From NCBI GenBank assembly GCA_949290515.1, contig CASERZ010000010.1:1-64000 (forward strand): a DNA stretch of 64,000 nucleotides, written 5' to 3'. The notes below the pieces were generated by a model. It ran no database searches and was not told the origin of the DNA. It was given only the letters and a program-made list of their open reading frames with translations. Source of the stretch: an uncultured Christensenella sp. (GTDB taxonomy: Bacteria; Bacillota; Clostridia; Christensenellales; UBA3700). Below, piece by piece: positions 8,148 to 16,539 of this stretch (its first letter is position 1; each line of letters opens with the position of its first letter). The translations under genes were made by a program, and so were the position numbers.

Positions 8148-11100
8148 TTAATCAAAAGTTTTTTTGCATTTGAGTAAAAATTCTTTTACACTCGCCAATT
8201 TTTGGTCTATACTTCCGCTGCGACAAGCGAAAACCAGTCTGGGACAGTCTTCGTAGGTGAGGTTTACGCTTTCCCCGCTGTCTCCTACGGCAAGCATTAC
8301 TTCCCTGTTTTTAAAGCAGCTGTCGTCTGCGAATACAAGCTGAGCAGTTCTGTTGGATATATCAACCTGCTTGATGTTGATTGTTCCCGCAAGTCTGCGG
8401 ATAAGTCCAGCTTGCAACAGTCTTTCGGTATCCTGAGGCATTTTGCCGTAACTCTCTTCGATACTGTTTTTGAGTTTTTCGAGTGCCTCCTCGCTGTCGA
8501 GGTCGAGAATACTTCTGTACAACCGCATACGCATATCCTCGTCGGACACGTATTTTTTGTCGATATAGGTACTGAACGAAAAGTTGAGTTTGACTTCTTT
8601 TTCTTCGTCGCTTACCACGCCCTGTAGCTCGTCAATCGTTTCTTTAAGCAGCTTGCAATACATATCGTAACCTACCTTTTCGATATGTCCGTGCTGTTCC
8701 CTTCCGAGAATATTTCCCGCGCCTCTGATTTCCAAATCGCGCATTGCAATCTTAAATCCGCTGCCAAGCTCCGTATAGTCGAGTATCGCGGCAAGTCTTT
8801 TGGTCGCGTCGCTTGTCAGTACACTGTCGGGATTTACTGTAAAATAAGTATAAGCCAGCCTGTTGCTTCTGCCTACTCTTCCTCTCAACTGATACATCTG
8901 AGACAGTCCCAGCCTGTTGGCGTCGCAAATTATGAGCGTATTTGCGTCGGGGACGTCTATACCGTTTTCTATTATAGTAGTACTTACCAGCACGTTGGAT
9001 TTTTTATCGTAAAAGCCCGATATCTTGTCTTCGAGCTGTTCAGGCGTCATTCTGCCGTGCGCATAATCTACTTTTGCCTCAGGCACCAATGACGCAACTC
9101 GCGAAGCAAACTTCTCTATTCCGCCCACTCTGTTGTAGAGTATAAACACCTGTCCGCCTCTTGCAAGCTCGCGGTTTACCGCATCGACAATAAGTCCGTC
9201 GCTCAACTCGCACACGTAAGTCTGCACGGGCAGCCTGTCCTTAGGCGGCGTCTCTAGTACGCTTATATCCCTTATACCCGTCAATGCCATATTGAGCGTA
9301 CGCGGGATAGGAGTAGCGGACATAGTAAGCACGTTGACGTTTTTCTTGAGCACTTTGAGTTTTTCCTTGTGCTCCACTCCGAAACGCTGTTCTTCGTCTA
9401 GTACGATAAGCCCCAAATCCCTGAATTGCACGTCGGACGACAAAAGCCTGTGAGTTCCTACCGCGACGAGCGATTTACCCGTAGCAAGTCTGTCCAGCGA
9501 AGCCTGTATCTCCTTGGGCGTCTGCAGTCTGCTGATAAGTTCGACGTCGATACCGAATTCCTTAAAACGGTTTACCGCGGTATTGTAATGCTGTCTTGCA
9601 AGAATTGTCGTGGGACAGAGTATTACCGCTTGCTTATTGTGACATATCGTCTTGAATATTGCCCTCAGCGCAACCTCCGTTTTTCCGTAACCTACGTCGC
9701 CGCAGAGAAGCCTGTCCATAATGATACCTCTCTGCATATCCGACTTTATCTCCTGCACCGCCGTAACCTGGTCGGGCGTAGGAGTATAGGGAAAAGCGTC
9801 CTCGAAATTCTTTTGCAGATAGTCGTCTTCCTGATATTTATAGCCGTGCTTTGCCTGTCTTTGAGAATATAAATCGAGCAAGTCAATCGCCATAGCCTTA
9901 ATCGAAGCCTTGACGCTCTTTTTGATTTTTTCAAAGTCCTTTCCGCCTATCAGCGAAAGTCTAGGCTCGCGGTCGCTTCCGCTGTATCTCGAAAGTCTGT
10001 CCAGCTTGTCTACCGGCACGTAAAGATATTCGCTGTTGCGGTATTCGACGACAATGTACTCTGCGTTTATGTCGCCCATCTCTATAAACTTAGTACCCAG
10101 GCATCTGCCTATGCCGTGTACTTCGTGTACGACATAATCTCCGACTTTGGGCATTGTGAATGCCTTTGTCTTTTGCGCTTCGACTTTTTTACGGATACGC
10201 GTTACGTCCTCTCTACCCAGTACGGCAAGCTTGGCTTTTGTATATACAAATCCCTTGGATATCTCGTCGGCAACAAGGAAAATTCCGTTTTTCTTATACT
10301 CTAAAGATTTGACGAAACTGCAACCGACTTCGTCTTCCATAAGAGTCTTTCTCAGGTTGTTTGCAGAAACCTCGTCCCCCGTACATATAAGCACGGTATA
10401 CCCCGATTTATCGAATACTTTAAGGTCGTTGACAAGCATATCGTAATGCACGCTGTAATTGTTGAGAGGCGCGGTGTCGAGATTGAATACTTCCTCTGGA
10501 GAAAAGAGCGCGTTTGTAGAAGTCAGATAGGACAATCCTACCTTTTGACAGCCGTCAAGCTTTTGCATCAGCTCGGGTTTGTCCATCACGGATTTTGCGT
10601 GCTCTTTCAACGCTTCGCCCGTAGCAACCAGTTGTTTTACCCTCACGTAATGCTCTTTGAGATAAAGATTGATTTGCTCGTCTGCCCCCGCAGGCTCTTC
10701 GAATACGATAACGCCGTCTTCGGGCATATAATCGAATACGGTATTCATCTTGTCGCACACAAAAGGCAACAGCCACTGCGCCTGCTGAGTGCATACCGAA
10801 GACGAAGCAAGCTGAGAATAAGTATTGAGCAAAGGCTCGCTGTTTTCCGCCGAAAGTCTGTCCAAAACCTTTCGCGCTTTCTGCAGTCCGTACTCCATTG
10901 CGTTGGCGCTGAGCAACATATCGTTGTCGGGCATCAGCTGTACGTTTTCCACAGCGCGTATTGTGGTAAGCGTCTCGGGATGAAACTCTTTGATACTCTC
11001 TATTTCGTCATCGAAAAAGGATATTCTCACGGGCATTTCGAGGTGCGCGGGGAAAATACTGATTATGTCTCCCGCAACGCAGAAAGTGCCTTTTTCCTCC

Positions 11101-11591
11101 ACGCTTTCCTCTCTCACATAGCCCGTCAGCGCAAGCCTGTCTATCAACTCATATCGGTCGAGTTTATCTCCTACCGACAACTTGATTACGCTGTCCTTAA
11201 CGTTCTTTTTGCGAGGCACGTATTGCAAAAGCGACTGAGGGGTTACGACCACACAGTCCAGCTTACCCGCAGCCCAATCGTAAAGCGTGTTTATCCTCTG
11301 CGATATGATACTCTTGAAATACGTCTTGCGCAAAAGCAAAAGCTCTTCGTTGGCAGGCAGCAAGCCTACTCTGTCCCCGTAATAATCCTTTAGCCTGTTG
11401 AAAACTACCGTAGCTTTGAAAGCGTCCTTGGCGACGAATAATACGAATTTGTCAAGATGAGAAGCAATATGAATTTTCTCGCCCTCGCCCGCCGAAAAGA
11501 CAGCGACGGTGCGCCCCTCCTTTACCTTGCGGTAGAGGTTGGTTAATGCAGGGTCGAGATTATAGAGTTTTAAAAGATTATCTATTTCCAT
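8148..11591 (-). CDS. mfd: Transcription-repair coupling factor Mfd
   Basis: ATP-dependent DNA translocase that pushes stalled RNA polymerase off damaged templates and recruits UvrA. At 1147 residues it has the family's full length. In order: UvrB-like N-terminal module, the RNA-polymerase-interacting domain at ~480-550 (VGDYVVHEVHGIGRCLG), helicase motif I GDVGYGKTE near residue 630, the DEEQ box near 732 (LIVLDEEQRFG), motif III SATPIPRTL, the translocation motif region LGLSQMYQLRGRVGR, and the C-terminal TRCF domain. The ribosome binding site is weak (ACGGAC). It lies between pth and the foldase gene. Confidence 0.97.
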   Translation of the reverse strand: MEIDNLLKLYNLDPALTNLYRKVKEGRTVAVFSAGEGEKIHIASHLDKFVLFVAKDAFKATVVFNRLKDYYGDRVGLLPANEELLLLRKTYFKSIISQRINTLYDWAAGKLDCVVVTPQSLLQYVPRKKNVKDSVIKLSVGDKLDRYELIDRLALTGYVREESVEEKGTFCVAGDIISIFPAHLEMPVRISFFDDEIESIKEFHPETLTTIRAVENVQLMPDNDMLLSANAMEYGLQKARKVLDRLSAENSEPLLNTYSQLASSSVCTQQAQWLLPFVCDKMNTVFDYMPEDGVIVFEEPAGADEQINLYLKEHYVRVKQLVATGEALKEHAKSVMDKPELMQKLDGCQKVGLSYLTSTNALFSPEEVFNLDTAPLNNYSVHYDMLVNDLKVFDKSGYTVLICTGDEVSANNLRKTLMEDEVGCSFVKSLEYKKNGIFLVADEISKGFVYTKAKLAVLGREDVTRIRKKVEAQKTKAFTMPKVGDYVVHEVHGIGRCLGTKFIEMGDINAEYIVVEYRNSEYLYVPVDKLDRLSRYSGSDREPRLSLIGGKDFEKIKKSVKASIKAMAIDLLDLYSQRQAKHGYKYQEDDYLQKNFEDAFPYTPTPDQVTAVQEIKSDMQRGIIMDRLLCGDVGYGKTEVALRAIFKTICHNKQAVILCPTTILARQHYNTAVNRFKEFGIDVELISRLQTPKEIQASLDRLATGKSLVAVGTHRLLSSDVQFRDLGLIVLDEEQRFGVEHKEKLKVLKKNVNVLTMSATPIPRTLNMALTGIRDISVLETPPKDRLPVQTYVCELSDGLIVDAVNRELARGGQVFILYNRVGGIEKFASRVASLVPEAKVDYAHGRMTPEQLEDKISGFYDKKSNVLVSTTIIENGIDVPDANTLIICDANRLGLSQMYQLRGRVGRSNRLAYTYFTVNPDSVLTSDATKRLAAILDYTELGSGFKIAMRDLEIRGAGNILGREQHGHIEKVGYDMYCKLLKETIDELQGVVSDEEKEVKLNFSFSTYIDKKYVSDEDMRMRLYRSILDLDSEEALEKLKNSIEESYGKMPQDTERLLQAGLIRRLAGTINIKQVDISNRTAQLVFADDSCFKNREVMLAVGDSGESVNLTYEDCPRLVFACRSGSIDQKLASVKEFLLKCKKTFD

Positions 11592-11687
11592 AGTCCGTCT
11601 GTCAGAGGTTACTATGATTTTGCGCCGTACGCCGACACGCGTTTCGCGCTCTGATTTGTATAAATTTCTGCTGTGTATGAGTTGACT

Positions 11688-12257
11688 TTAAGCCTGCTTT
11701 CCGTTGAGTCTGCGCATCAATGCGTCAAAGTCCCCGTCGACCATATACTGCCATATTCCCTCGGCAACCTTATCGAATACGGTATTGAGTATGCGCATCT
11801 TTTCACCGCCTACTTTGGACAATACGTAGTCTTTGAGTTCGCGGCTTCCCCGCTCGTCACCTACTCCTATGCGCACTCTGGGAATCGACGTGGTATTGCA
11901 TTCGGCAACTATATTTTTCATACCGTTGTGACTGCCGCCCGAGCCCTCTCTGCGTACTCTCACGTTGCCCAAGGGCAAATCTATATCGTCATATACGACA
12001 AGCACTTCTTCGGGTGCAAATTTGTTTGCCCCCATAAGTTCTCTTACGCTTTCTCCCGACAAGTTCATATATGTCTGAGGCTGTGCGATAACCTGTTTTT
12101 TACCGCCTATGTATTCCACGCAATACTTCGCCTTGCAACCGCTTTTGTCAAGCTTTCTGCCCAGCTTTTCCAAAAGACAATCGGTTACCATAAAACCCAT
12201 ATTGTGTATCGTCTTTTCGTATTGTTTACCCGGATTTCCCAGTCCTACAATCAACAT
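11688..12257 (-). CDS. pth: Peptidyl-tRNA hydrolase
   Basis: Releases peptides from prematurely dropped peptidyl-tRNA. The N-terminal GLGNPGKQYEKTIHNMGF carries the conserved N8 and catalytic H18, and VVYDDIDLPLG carries the conserved Asp; length 189 is normal. AGAGGTGAG precedes the ATG. It is directly upstream of mfd, about 96 bases apart, a frequent Firmicutes pairing, and downstream of tadA on the same strand. Confidence 0.97.
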   Translation of the reverse strand: MLIVGLGNPGKQYEKTIHNMGFMVTDCLLEKLGRKLDKSGCKAKYCVEYIGGKKQVIAQPQTYMNLSGESVRELMGANKFAPEEVLVVYDDIDLPLGNVRVRREGSGGSHNGMKNIVAECNTTSIPRVRIGVGDERGSRELKDYVLSKVGGEKMRILNTVFDKVAEGIWQYMVDGDFDALMRRLNGKQA

Positions 12258-12323
12258 ATCTCACCTCTTACAGTGCATAATATTAAACAGCATTTTATTA
12301 TGCTTGTCAAGATATTTTGCGTG

Positions 12324-12845
12324 TTATTGCGATTTTTGTTTTTTATCCTTTATCTCCTGACGCTTCCTTCTGAAGTACTCTATCAGAATCCCCGCGCACT
12401 CTTCTTCGAGTATACCGCCTTCCACGTTAGGACGGTGATTGAATCTGCTGTCCGCGGGCAAATCGTACATCGTACCGCAACAGCCCGCTCTCTCGTCGTA
12501 AGCGCCGAAAAAGATATTTCCTATCCGCGCATTTATCAGCGCGCCCGTACACATAGGACACGGCTCCATAGTGACGAATATATCGCAGTCGTTAAGACGC
12601 CAGTCGCCTATCTTCTTGCAAGCCTTTTGAAGCGCGACTATTTCGGCGTGGTAAATACTGTCCTTCTTTTTCTCTTTAACGTTGTATCCCCTTGCTATGA
12701 CCTTTCCGTCTTTTACGATAACCGCGCCGACGGGCACTTCGTTGATTAACTCTGCCTTTCGCGCCTCTTTCAAAGCAAGCCGCATATATTTTTCTTTATC
12801 CTTTAAAGGGGTATTATTGAATCTGTTGTGCTGATTTATATCCAT
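12324..12845 (-). CDS. tadA: tRNA-specific adenosine deaminase TadA
   Basis: Converts A34 to inosine in tRNA-Arg(ACG). The zinc-binding deaminase motifs are HAE and PCPMC (H66, E68, C96, C99 from the chosen start). The start is uncertain. I chose the ATG at 12845 (MDINQHN); the conserved KEKYMRLALKEA block makes the next ATG (12785) look too short, although AAAGGA lies 13 bases before it. A longer frame to 12869 also exists. None has an ideal ribosome binding site. Confidence 0.92.
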   Translation of the reverse strand: MDINQHNRFNNTPLKDKEKYMRLALKEARKAELINEVPVGAVIVKDGKVIARGYNVKEKKKDSIYHAEIVALQKACKKIGDWRLNDCDIFVTMEPCPMCTGALINARIGNIFFGAYDERAGCCGTMYDLPADSRFNHRPNVEGGILEEECAGILIEYFRRKRQEIKDKKQKSQ

Positions 12846-13110
12846 ATAAATATAATAACATACTATCACACGTTTGCCAAACGATTTATCCTTTCTCGCT
12901 CAATACCGGCGGCAACCGTTGAGTAAGATAAGTAACATTTGTCCTATTATTAAGTAACGGTTTACCTATTATTGCAATTAAACCAAAAACCGATACTCCC
13001 ACCTATAAACAAATCGCGCAAAATATACTTAAATATAAAACTGGTAATATCATATCCGCTTGTCATTTGTACTAAATTCGGGCAAAACTAAGCAACCAAA
13101 ACTCAGCAAT

Positions 13111-13261
13111 GCCGAACAGGGGTGTGAGCTAGGCTGTAAGTAGCGGATTTTGTGATGATTTTTGCCGAGAAGGACGAAGTAATACTTGCCGTATTACGAG
13201 AACGACGAAGCAAAAAGCGCGCAAAAGACGCACTTACGGACAGCGAACACCCCTGCGAGGC
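13111..13261. repeat. Large imperfect palindrome or structured RNA candidate
   Basis: About 150 bases fold into nested helices: GCC/GGC and CAGGGGTGT/ACACCCCTG (13117-13125 with 13247-13255), GTAAGT/ACTTAC (13136-13141 with 13232-13237), TTTTG/CAAAA, TTTTTGC/GCAAAAA (13159-13165 with 13210-13216) and GTAATAC/GTATTAC with a 5-base loop (13179-13197). The internal loops on the two sides are purine-rich and alike (CGAGAAGGACGAA and GAGAACGACGAA). I could not match it to a known riboswitch. It could be a noncoding RNA, an mRNA leader, or a palindromic mobile repeat. Confidence 0.5.
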
Positions 13262-13278
13262 ATTGCATATAATATACT

Positions 13279-14100
13279 ATGTACGATTTGACTGCTTTTC
13301 AGGAAGATTTGAAAGAACTTTACGCCAACGGCGCGCAGGTATTCGATATAGGCTATACATATCTGGGCAGACCTATTCCCTGTGTATTCAAAGGTAGCGA
13401 GGAAGGCAAACGAATTCTTATTCACGCCTCAATCCACGCAAGAGAGTGGGTAACCACACCGCTCGTAATCGAGATGATGAAAGCTTATAACGGCAAATGC
13501 GGAGTCTGGTGCGTACCTATGGTCAACGCGGACGGTGTAATGCTGTGCCAAGAGGGGCTCTCGTCCATACCCGACGAAGGGCTGAAAACTTTTTTGCTCG
13601 ACGTTAACAAAGGCTCCGAAGACTTTTCGCTTTGGAAAGCAAACGCCCGCGCCGTAGACCTCAACGTCAACTACAACGCGCTGTGGGGAAAGGGCGCGCA
13701 AAACGTAACCTACCCCGCCCCTGCAAATTACATAGGTATGTTTCCTTTCAGCGAGCCTGAAAACACAGCTTTGCGTGCGCTTACGGAGAGAGTACAGCCC
13801 GCTGTAACCTTGAGTTACCACGCGCGCGGCAACGTGATTTACAAGGCTTTTTCCTGTCTCGATCCCTCGCCCGAGGGCGCAAAACTGATATCCGATTTGA
13901 CGGGCTATCCTCTGCTTGATACATACGAAAGCACTGGCGGCTACAAGGACTGGTATATCGCAACTTTTCAGCAGTTAGGACTTACTATCGAAGTGGGAGA
14001 CGACGATATCCCCTATGACAAACTTATAGATACTCTGCCCGCTATCTACGAACGCAACAAAGACGTGCTTATCGCTGCGTGCGAAATCGCACACGGATAA
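13279..14100 (+). CDS. M14-family zinc carboxypeptidase
   Basis: Zinc-dependent peptidase of the M14 fold. The HxxE zinc pair is H53/E56 in HASIHAREW, the third ligand is H181 (LSYHARGN), and the catalytic glutamate is E238 (GLTIEVGDDD). Such short bacterial M14 enzymes often cut gamma-D-glutamyl-diamino-acid bonds of peptidoglycan peptides; that substrate is inferred. No signal peptide is seen, so it may be cytoplasmic, for recycling wall peptides. The ATG has no ribosome binding site; an in-frame stop lies 9 bases upstream, and TATAAT sits at 13268-13273, so translation may be leaderless or SD-independent. Confidence 0.85.
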   Translation: MYDLTAFQEDLKELYANGAQVFDIGYTYLGRPIPCVFKGSEEGKRILIHASIHAREWVTTPLVIEMMKAYNGKCGVWCVPMVNADGVMLCQEGLSSIPDEGLKTFLLDVNKGSEDFSLWKANARAVDLNVNYNALWGKGAQNVTYPAPANYIGMFPFSEPENTALRALTERVQPAVTLSYHARGNVIYKAFSCLDPSPEGAKLISDLTGYPLLDTYESTGGYKDWYIATFQQLGLTIEVGDDDIPYDKLIDTLPAIYERNKDVLIAACEIAHG

Positions 14101-14164
14101 GAAAAGCATTATACCCGTTAAGCTAGAACAAACGGCAAATAAAAAAGTTATGCCGTATATGGAA

Positions 14165-14189
14165 AAAGGACGACTTGCCGTCGCCCTTT
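14165..14189 (-). terminator. Terminator of the fumarase operon
   Basis: Stem AAAGGGCGAC / GTCGTCCTTT on the minus strand (one G-T pair) with a 5-base loop, followed by Ts. It lies about 30 bases past the fumarase beta stop. Read on the plus strand it may also help end the M14 gene. Confidence 0.75.
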
Positions 14190-14218
14190 ATAGTATCATA
14201 GTGTAATCGCTTGATAAT

Positions 14219-14749
14219 TTATTCGTTGTAAATTGTATTGCCTTGGGTATCTATCGCGACTACCGCGGGGAAATCCTTGACTTTTATTCTTCTCACCGCT
14301 TCCGCGCCTAAGTCCTCAAAGCAGATTACTTCTGCCGCTTCGATGCACTTGCTGTATACCGCGCCCGCGCCGCCTATTGCGGCAAAGTATACACCGCCGT
14401 TACGCTTGAAAGCCTGTATGCAATCGTCACTGCGCTTGCCCTTGCCTATTTGCGCGCACAAACCGTGGTCGAGCATATAAGGAGTATACTTGTCCATTCT
14501 GCAAGAAGTGGTAGGTCCCGCGCTCCCCAGCACTTCTCCGTCTCTCGCGGGACAAGGTCCCATAAAATAAATCGTTTCGCCCGCATATTCAAAAGCCTGT
14601 TTTCCCTCCTGAATACTTTGGTAAAGTCTCTTGTGTCCCGCGTCTCTGAAAACGAGCATTTCGCCCGTCAGCAAAACTCTGTCACCGACTTTCAATGTTT
14701 TTAATTCCTTCTTGTCAAAAGGAAGACTGAGTCTTACAACGTCCTGCAT
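14219..14749 (-). CDS. fumB: Class I fumarate hydratase, beta subunit
   Basis: This is the C-terminal half of a two-subunit iron-sulfur fumarase or L-tartrate dehydratase (the same fold): VGDRVLLTGEMLVFRDAGHKRL, GPTTSCRMDKYTP and the closing VKDFPAVVAIDTQGN. With the alpha subunit it would hydrate fumarate to malate. AAGGAGGGGG precedes the ATG, and the start overlaps the alpha gene by 16 bases, indicating coupled translation. Fumarase is the more likely activity in this context; tartrate dehydratase cannot be excluded. Confidence 0.9.
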   Translation of the reverse strand: MQDVVRLSLPFDKKELKTLKVGDRVLLTGEMLVFRDAGHKRLYQSIQEGKQAFEYAGETIYFMGPCPARDGEVLGSAGPTTSCRMDKYTPYMLDHGLCAQIGKGKRSDDCIQAFKRNGGVYFAAIGGAGAVYSKCIEAAEVICFEDLGAEAVRRIKVKDFPAVVAIDTQGNTIYNE

Positions 14750-15603
14750 ATCTCCCCCTCCTTTTTACCGTCTATTACAAACGCATCTGCCCTCGAGCAA
14801 TGGCAAAGCACGTTGATTGCCACGGGCAAGGACGATATGTGCGTGGGATAACTCTCTATGAATATTCCCAGACAACTCGTCTTTCCTCCGAAACCTTGCG
14901 CGCCTATACCGAGAGCGTTGAGCTTGTCGAAAAGTTCTTTTTCGAGCGCGTCGAGCACGGGGTCGGGATTGGAAGAGCCTATCTTCCTGAAAAGCGCGTG
15001 TTTGGACATCGACGCGGCTTTCTCGAAAGTACCGCCCAAACCTACTCCGATTATCACGGGCGGACAGGGATTGGACGCTGCCGTCCTTACGCTTTCTACG
15101 ATAAGTCTTTTGGCTTCGTCAAGACCTTGCGCGGGATTGAGCATATATATCTTCGACATATTCTCACTGCCGAATCCCTTGAGCATAACTTCTACCTTGA
15201 CGTCGTCTCCTTCGACGATACTCGTATGCACTACAGCGGGCGTGTTGGTCTTTGTGTTTATCCTGGATACAGGGTCGAGTACGGATTTTCTCAACGTAAC
15301 GTACGCCTTCTCGACTTCTCTGTCTATCGCTTTCTGCAAAACTTCGCCTGTAAGGATTACGTTGTTGCCTATCTCGACGAATACGACTACCATACCCGTA
15401 TCCTGACATACGGGACGATGTTCTGCTGCGGCAAGGCGCGCGTTGTCTGTCATTACCTGCAACGCAAACTTTGCCGTGGGATTATCCTCTTTAGAATACG
15501 CCTCGTTAAGAGCGGCAAGACAACTCGGCTCTATTTCGCAAGATATCTTGTCTATACTCTCTCCTATGCGTTTTGCTATCACTGAAGTATCTATTTTTAT
15601 CAT
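14734..15603 (-). CDS. fumA: Class I fumarate hydratase, alpha subunit
   Basis: N-terminal half of the [4Fe-4S] fumarase. The three cluster cysteines are visible in HRPVCQDTGM (C66), ASNPCPPVIIG and GKTSCLGIFI. Length 289 is normal for the split Clostridia enzyme. The start at 15603 is set by AGAGG six bases before the ATG; a 9-codon longer frame has none. First gene of a two-gene operon. Confidence 0.92.
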   Translation of the reverse strand: MIKIDTSVIAKRIGESIDKISCEIEPSCLAALNEAYSKEDNPTAKFALQVMTDNARLAAAEHRPVCQDTGMVVVFVEIGNNVILTGEVLQKAIDREVEKAYVTLRKSVLDPVSRINTKTNTPAVVHTSIVEGDDVKVEVMLKGFGSENMSKIYMLNPAQGLDEAKRLIVESVRTAASNPCPPVIIGVGLGGTFEKAASMSKHALFRKIGSSNPDPVLDALEKELFDKLNALGIGAQGFGGKTSCLGIFIESYPTHISSLPVAINVLCHCSRADAFVIDGKKEGEICRTL

Positions 15604-15638
15604 AACTGCCTCTTTACCATATTTTAACACACAAATAT

Positions 15639-15667
15639 TTGTCTATACAATAAAAATATGATAAAAT
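15639..15667 (+). promoter_or_regulatory. Probable promoter of the MBL-CPBP-rlmH operon
   Basis: TTGTCT (15639-15644), a 17-base spacer, then TAAAAT (15662-15667). A perfect TATAAT at 15710-15715 has no matching -35 box, so either could be used. Confidence 0.45.
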
Positions 15668-15747
15668 ATCTGTGCATAATCAGAATATGTATCAAGCTGA
15701 CTAAGCTTATATAATCGTGAGATACAAAAGGAAGTTAAAGAGGTAAT

Positions 15748-16527
15748 ATGGATTTTGTCAACATAGCGAGCGGCAGTAAAGGCAACTGCACTGTCGTATC
15801 GAGCAATAACACGACTTTGCTCATTGACGACGGTATAAATATCCGTACGCTCGAAGAAAGAGCGCGCCTGTCAAACATAGACCTCAGAAACGTAAACGCA
15901 CTGCTTATAACGCACGAGCATTGCGACCATATAAAAGGCATAGCGTCTTTTGTAGCCAAGTATCATATACCCGTCTACTGCCATTCCGAGAGCAGATACG
16001 GACTCGATTCTAAAACTCTGGCGTACGTACAGGACAACGATATGGACTTGCCTTTCGAAATAGGAGATATCGCCGTAAAGCCTTTCAGACTGCCTCACGA
16101 TTCCAATTACAATCTCGGATACAGGTTGAGCGACGGCAAAAAAACGGTTACGATTGCGACCGACCTGGGCTGTATGAACGACGCCATATTCGCAAATCTT
16201 GAGAAAAGCGACCTTGTTATGCTAGAATCCAACCACGATATTCAAATGCTCAAAAACGGGTCCTATCCTTTTCTTTTGAAACAGCGAATACTGGGGAAAA
16301 ACGGACACCTCTCAAACGACGAATGCGCCGACACCGTACTCAAGTTGTCCAAAGCCGGCACAAAGCATTTCGTACTCGCGCATCTCAGTCAGGACAACAA
16401 TACTCCCGAACTGGCATTCGAGTGTACGGAAAAAACGCTCGACAAACAAGGCGTAAAAGAAGGTATTGACGCATACGTGGATATCGCCCTGCAATTCAGG
16501 ACGATGCAAAAAATACATCTGGAATAA
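15748..16527 (+). CDS. MBL-fold metallohydrolase, YycJ/WalJ-like
   Basis: Metallo-beta-lactamase fold with the HxHxDH motif at H56-H61 (LITHEHCDHIKG), a downstream FRLPHDSNYNLGYR and CHSE/HLS segments, as in the YycJ/WalJ family of probable DNA or RNA exonucleases linked to the cell-wall regulon. Length 259 fits. It has an AAAGAGG site and heads an operon with the CPBP protease and rlmH; YycJ and RlmH are neighbours in many Firmicutes, which supports the assignment. Confidence 0.88.
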   Translation: MDFVNIASGSKGNCTVVSSNNTTLLIDDGINIRTLEERARLSNIDLRNVNALLITHEHCDHIKGIASFVAKYHIPVYCHSESRYGLDSKTLAYVQDNDMDLPFEIGDIAVKPFRLPHDSNYNLGYRLSDGKKTVTIATDLGCMNDAIFANLEKSDLVMLESNHDIQMLKNGSYPFLLKQRILGKNGHLSNDECADTVLKLSKAGTKHFVLAHLSQDNNTPELAFECTEKTLDKQGVKEGIDAYVDIALQFRTMQKIHLE

Positions 16528-16539
16528 AGGAGAAAGCTT

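Noticed and set aside
13111-13261. Assignment of the nested-helix element to a known riboswitch, 6S RNA or SRP RNA
   Set aside because: None of the conserved core sequences of these RNAs that I know could be matched.
13152-13397. 81-codon plus-strand frame before the M14 gene
   Set aside because: Lies in the large palindrome and runs into the M14 gene in another frame.
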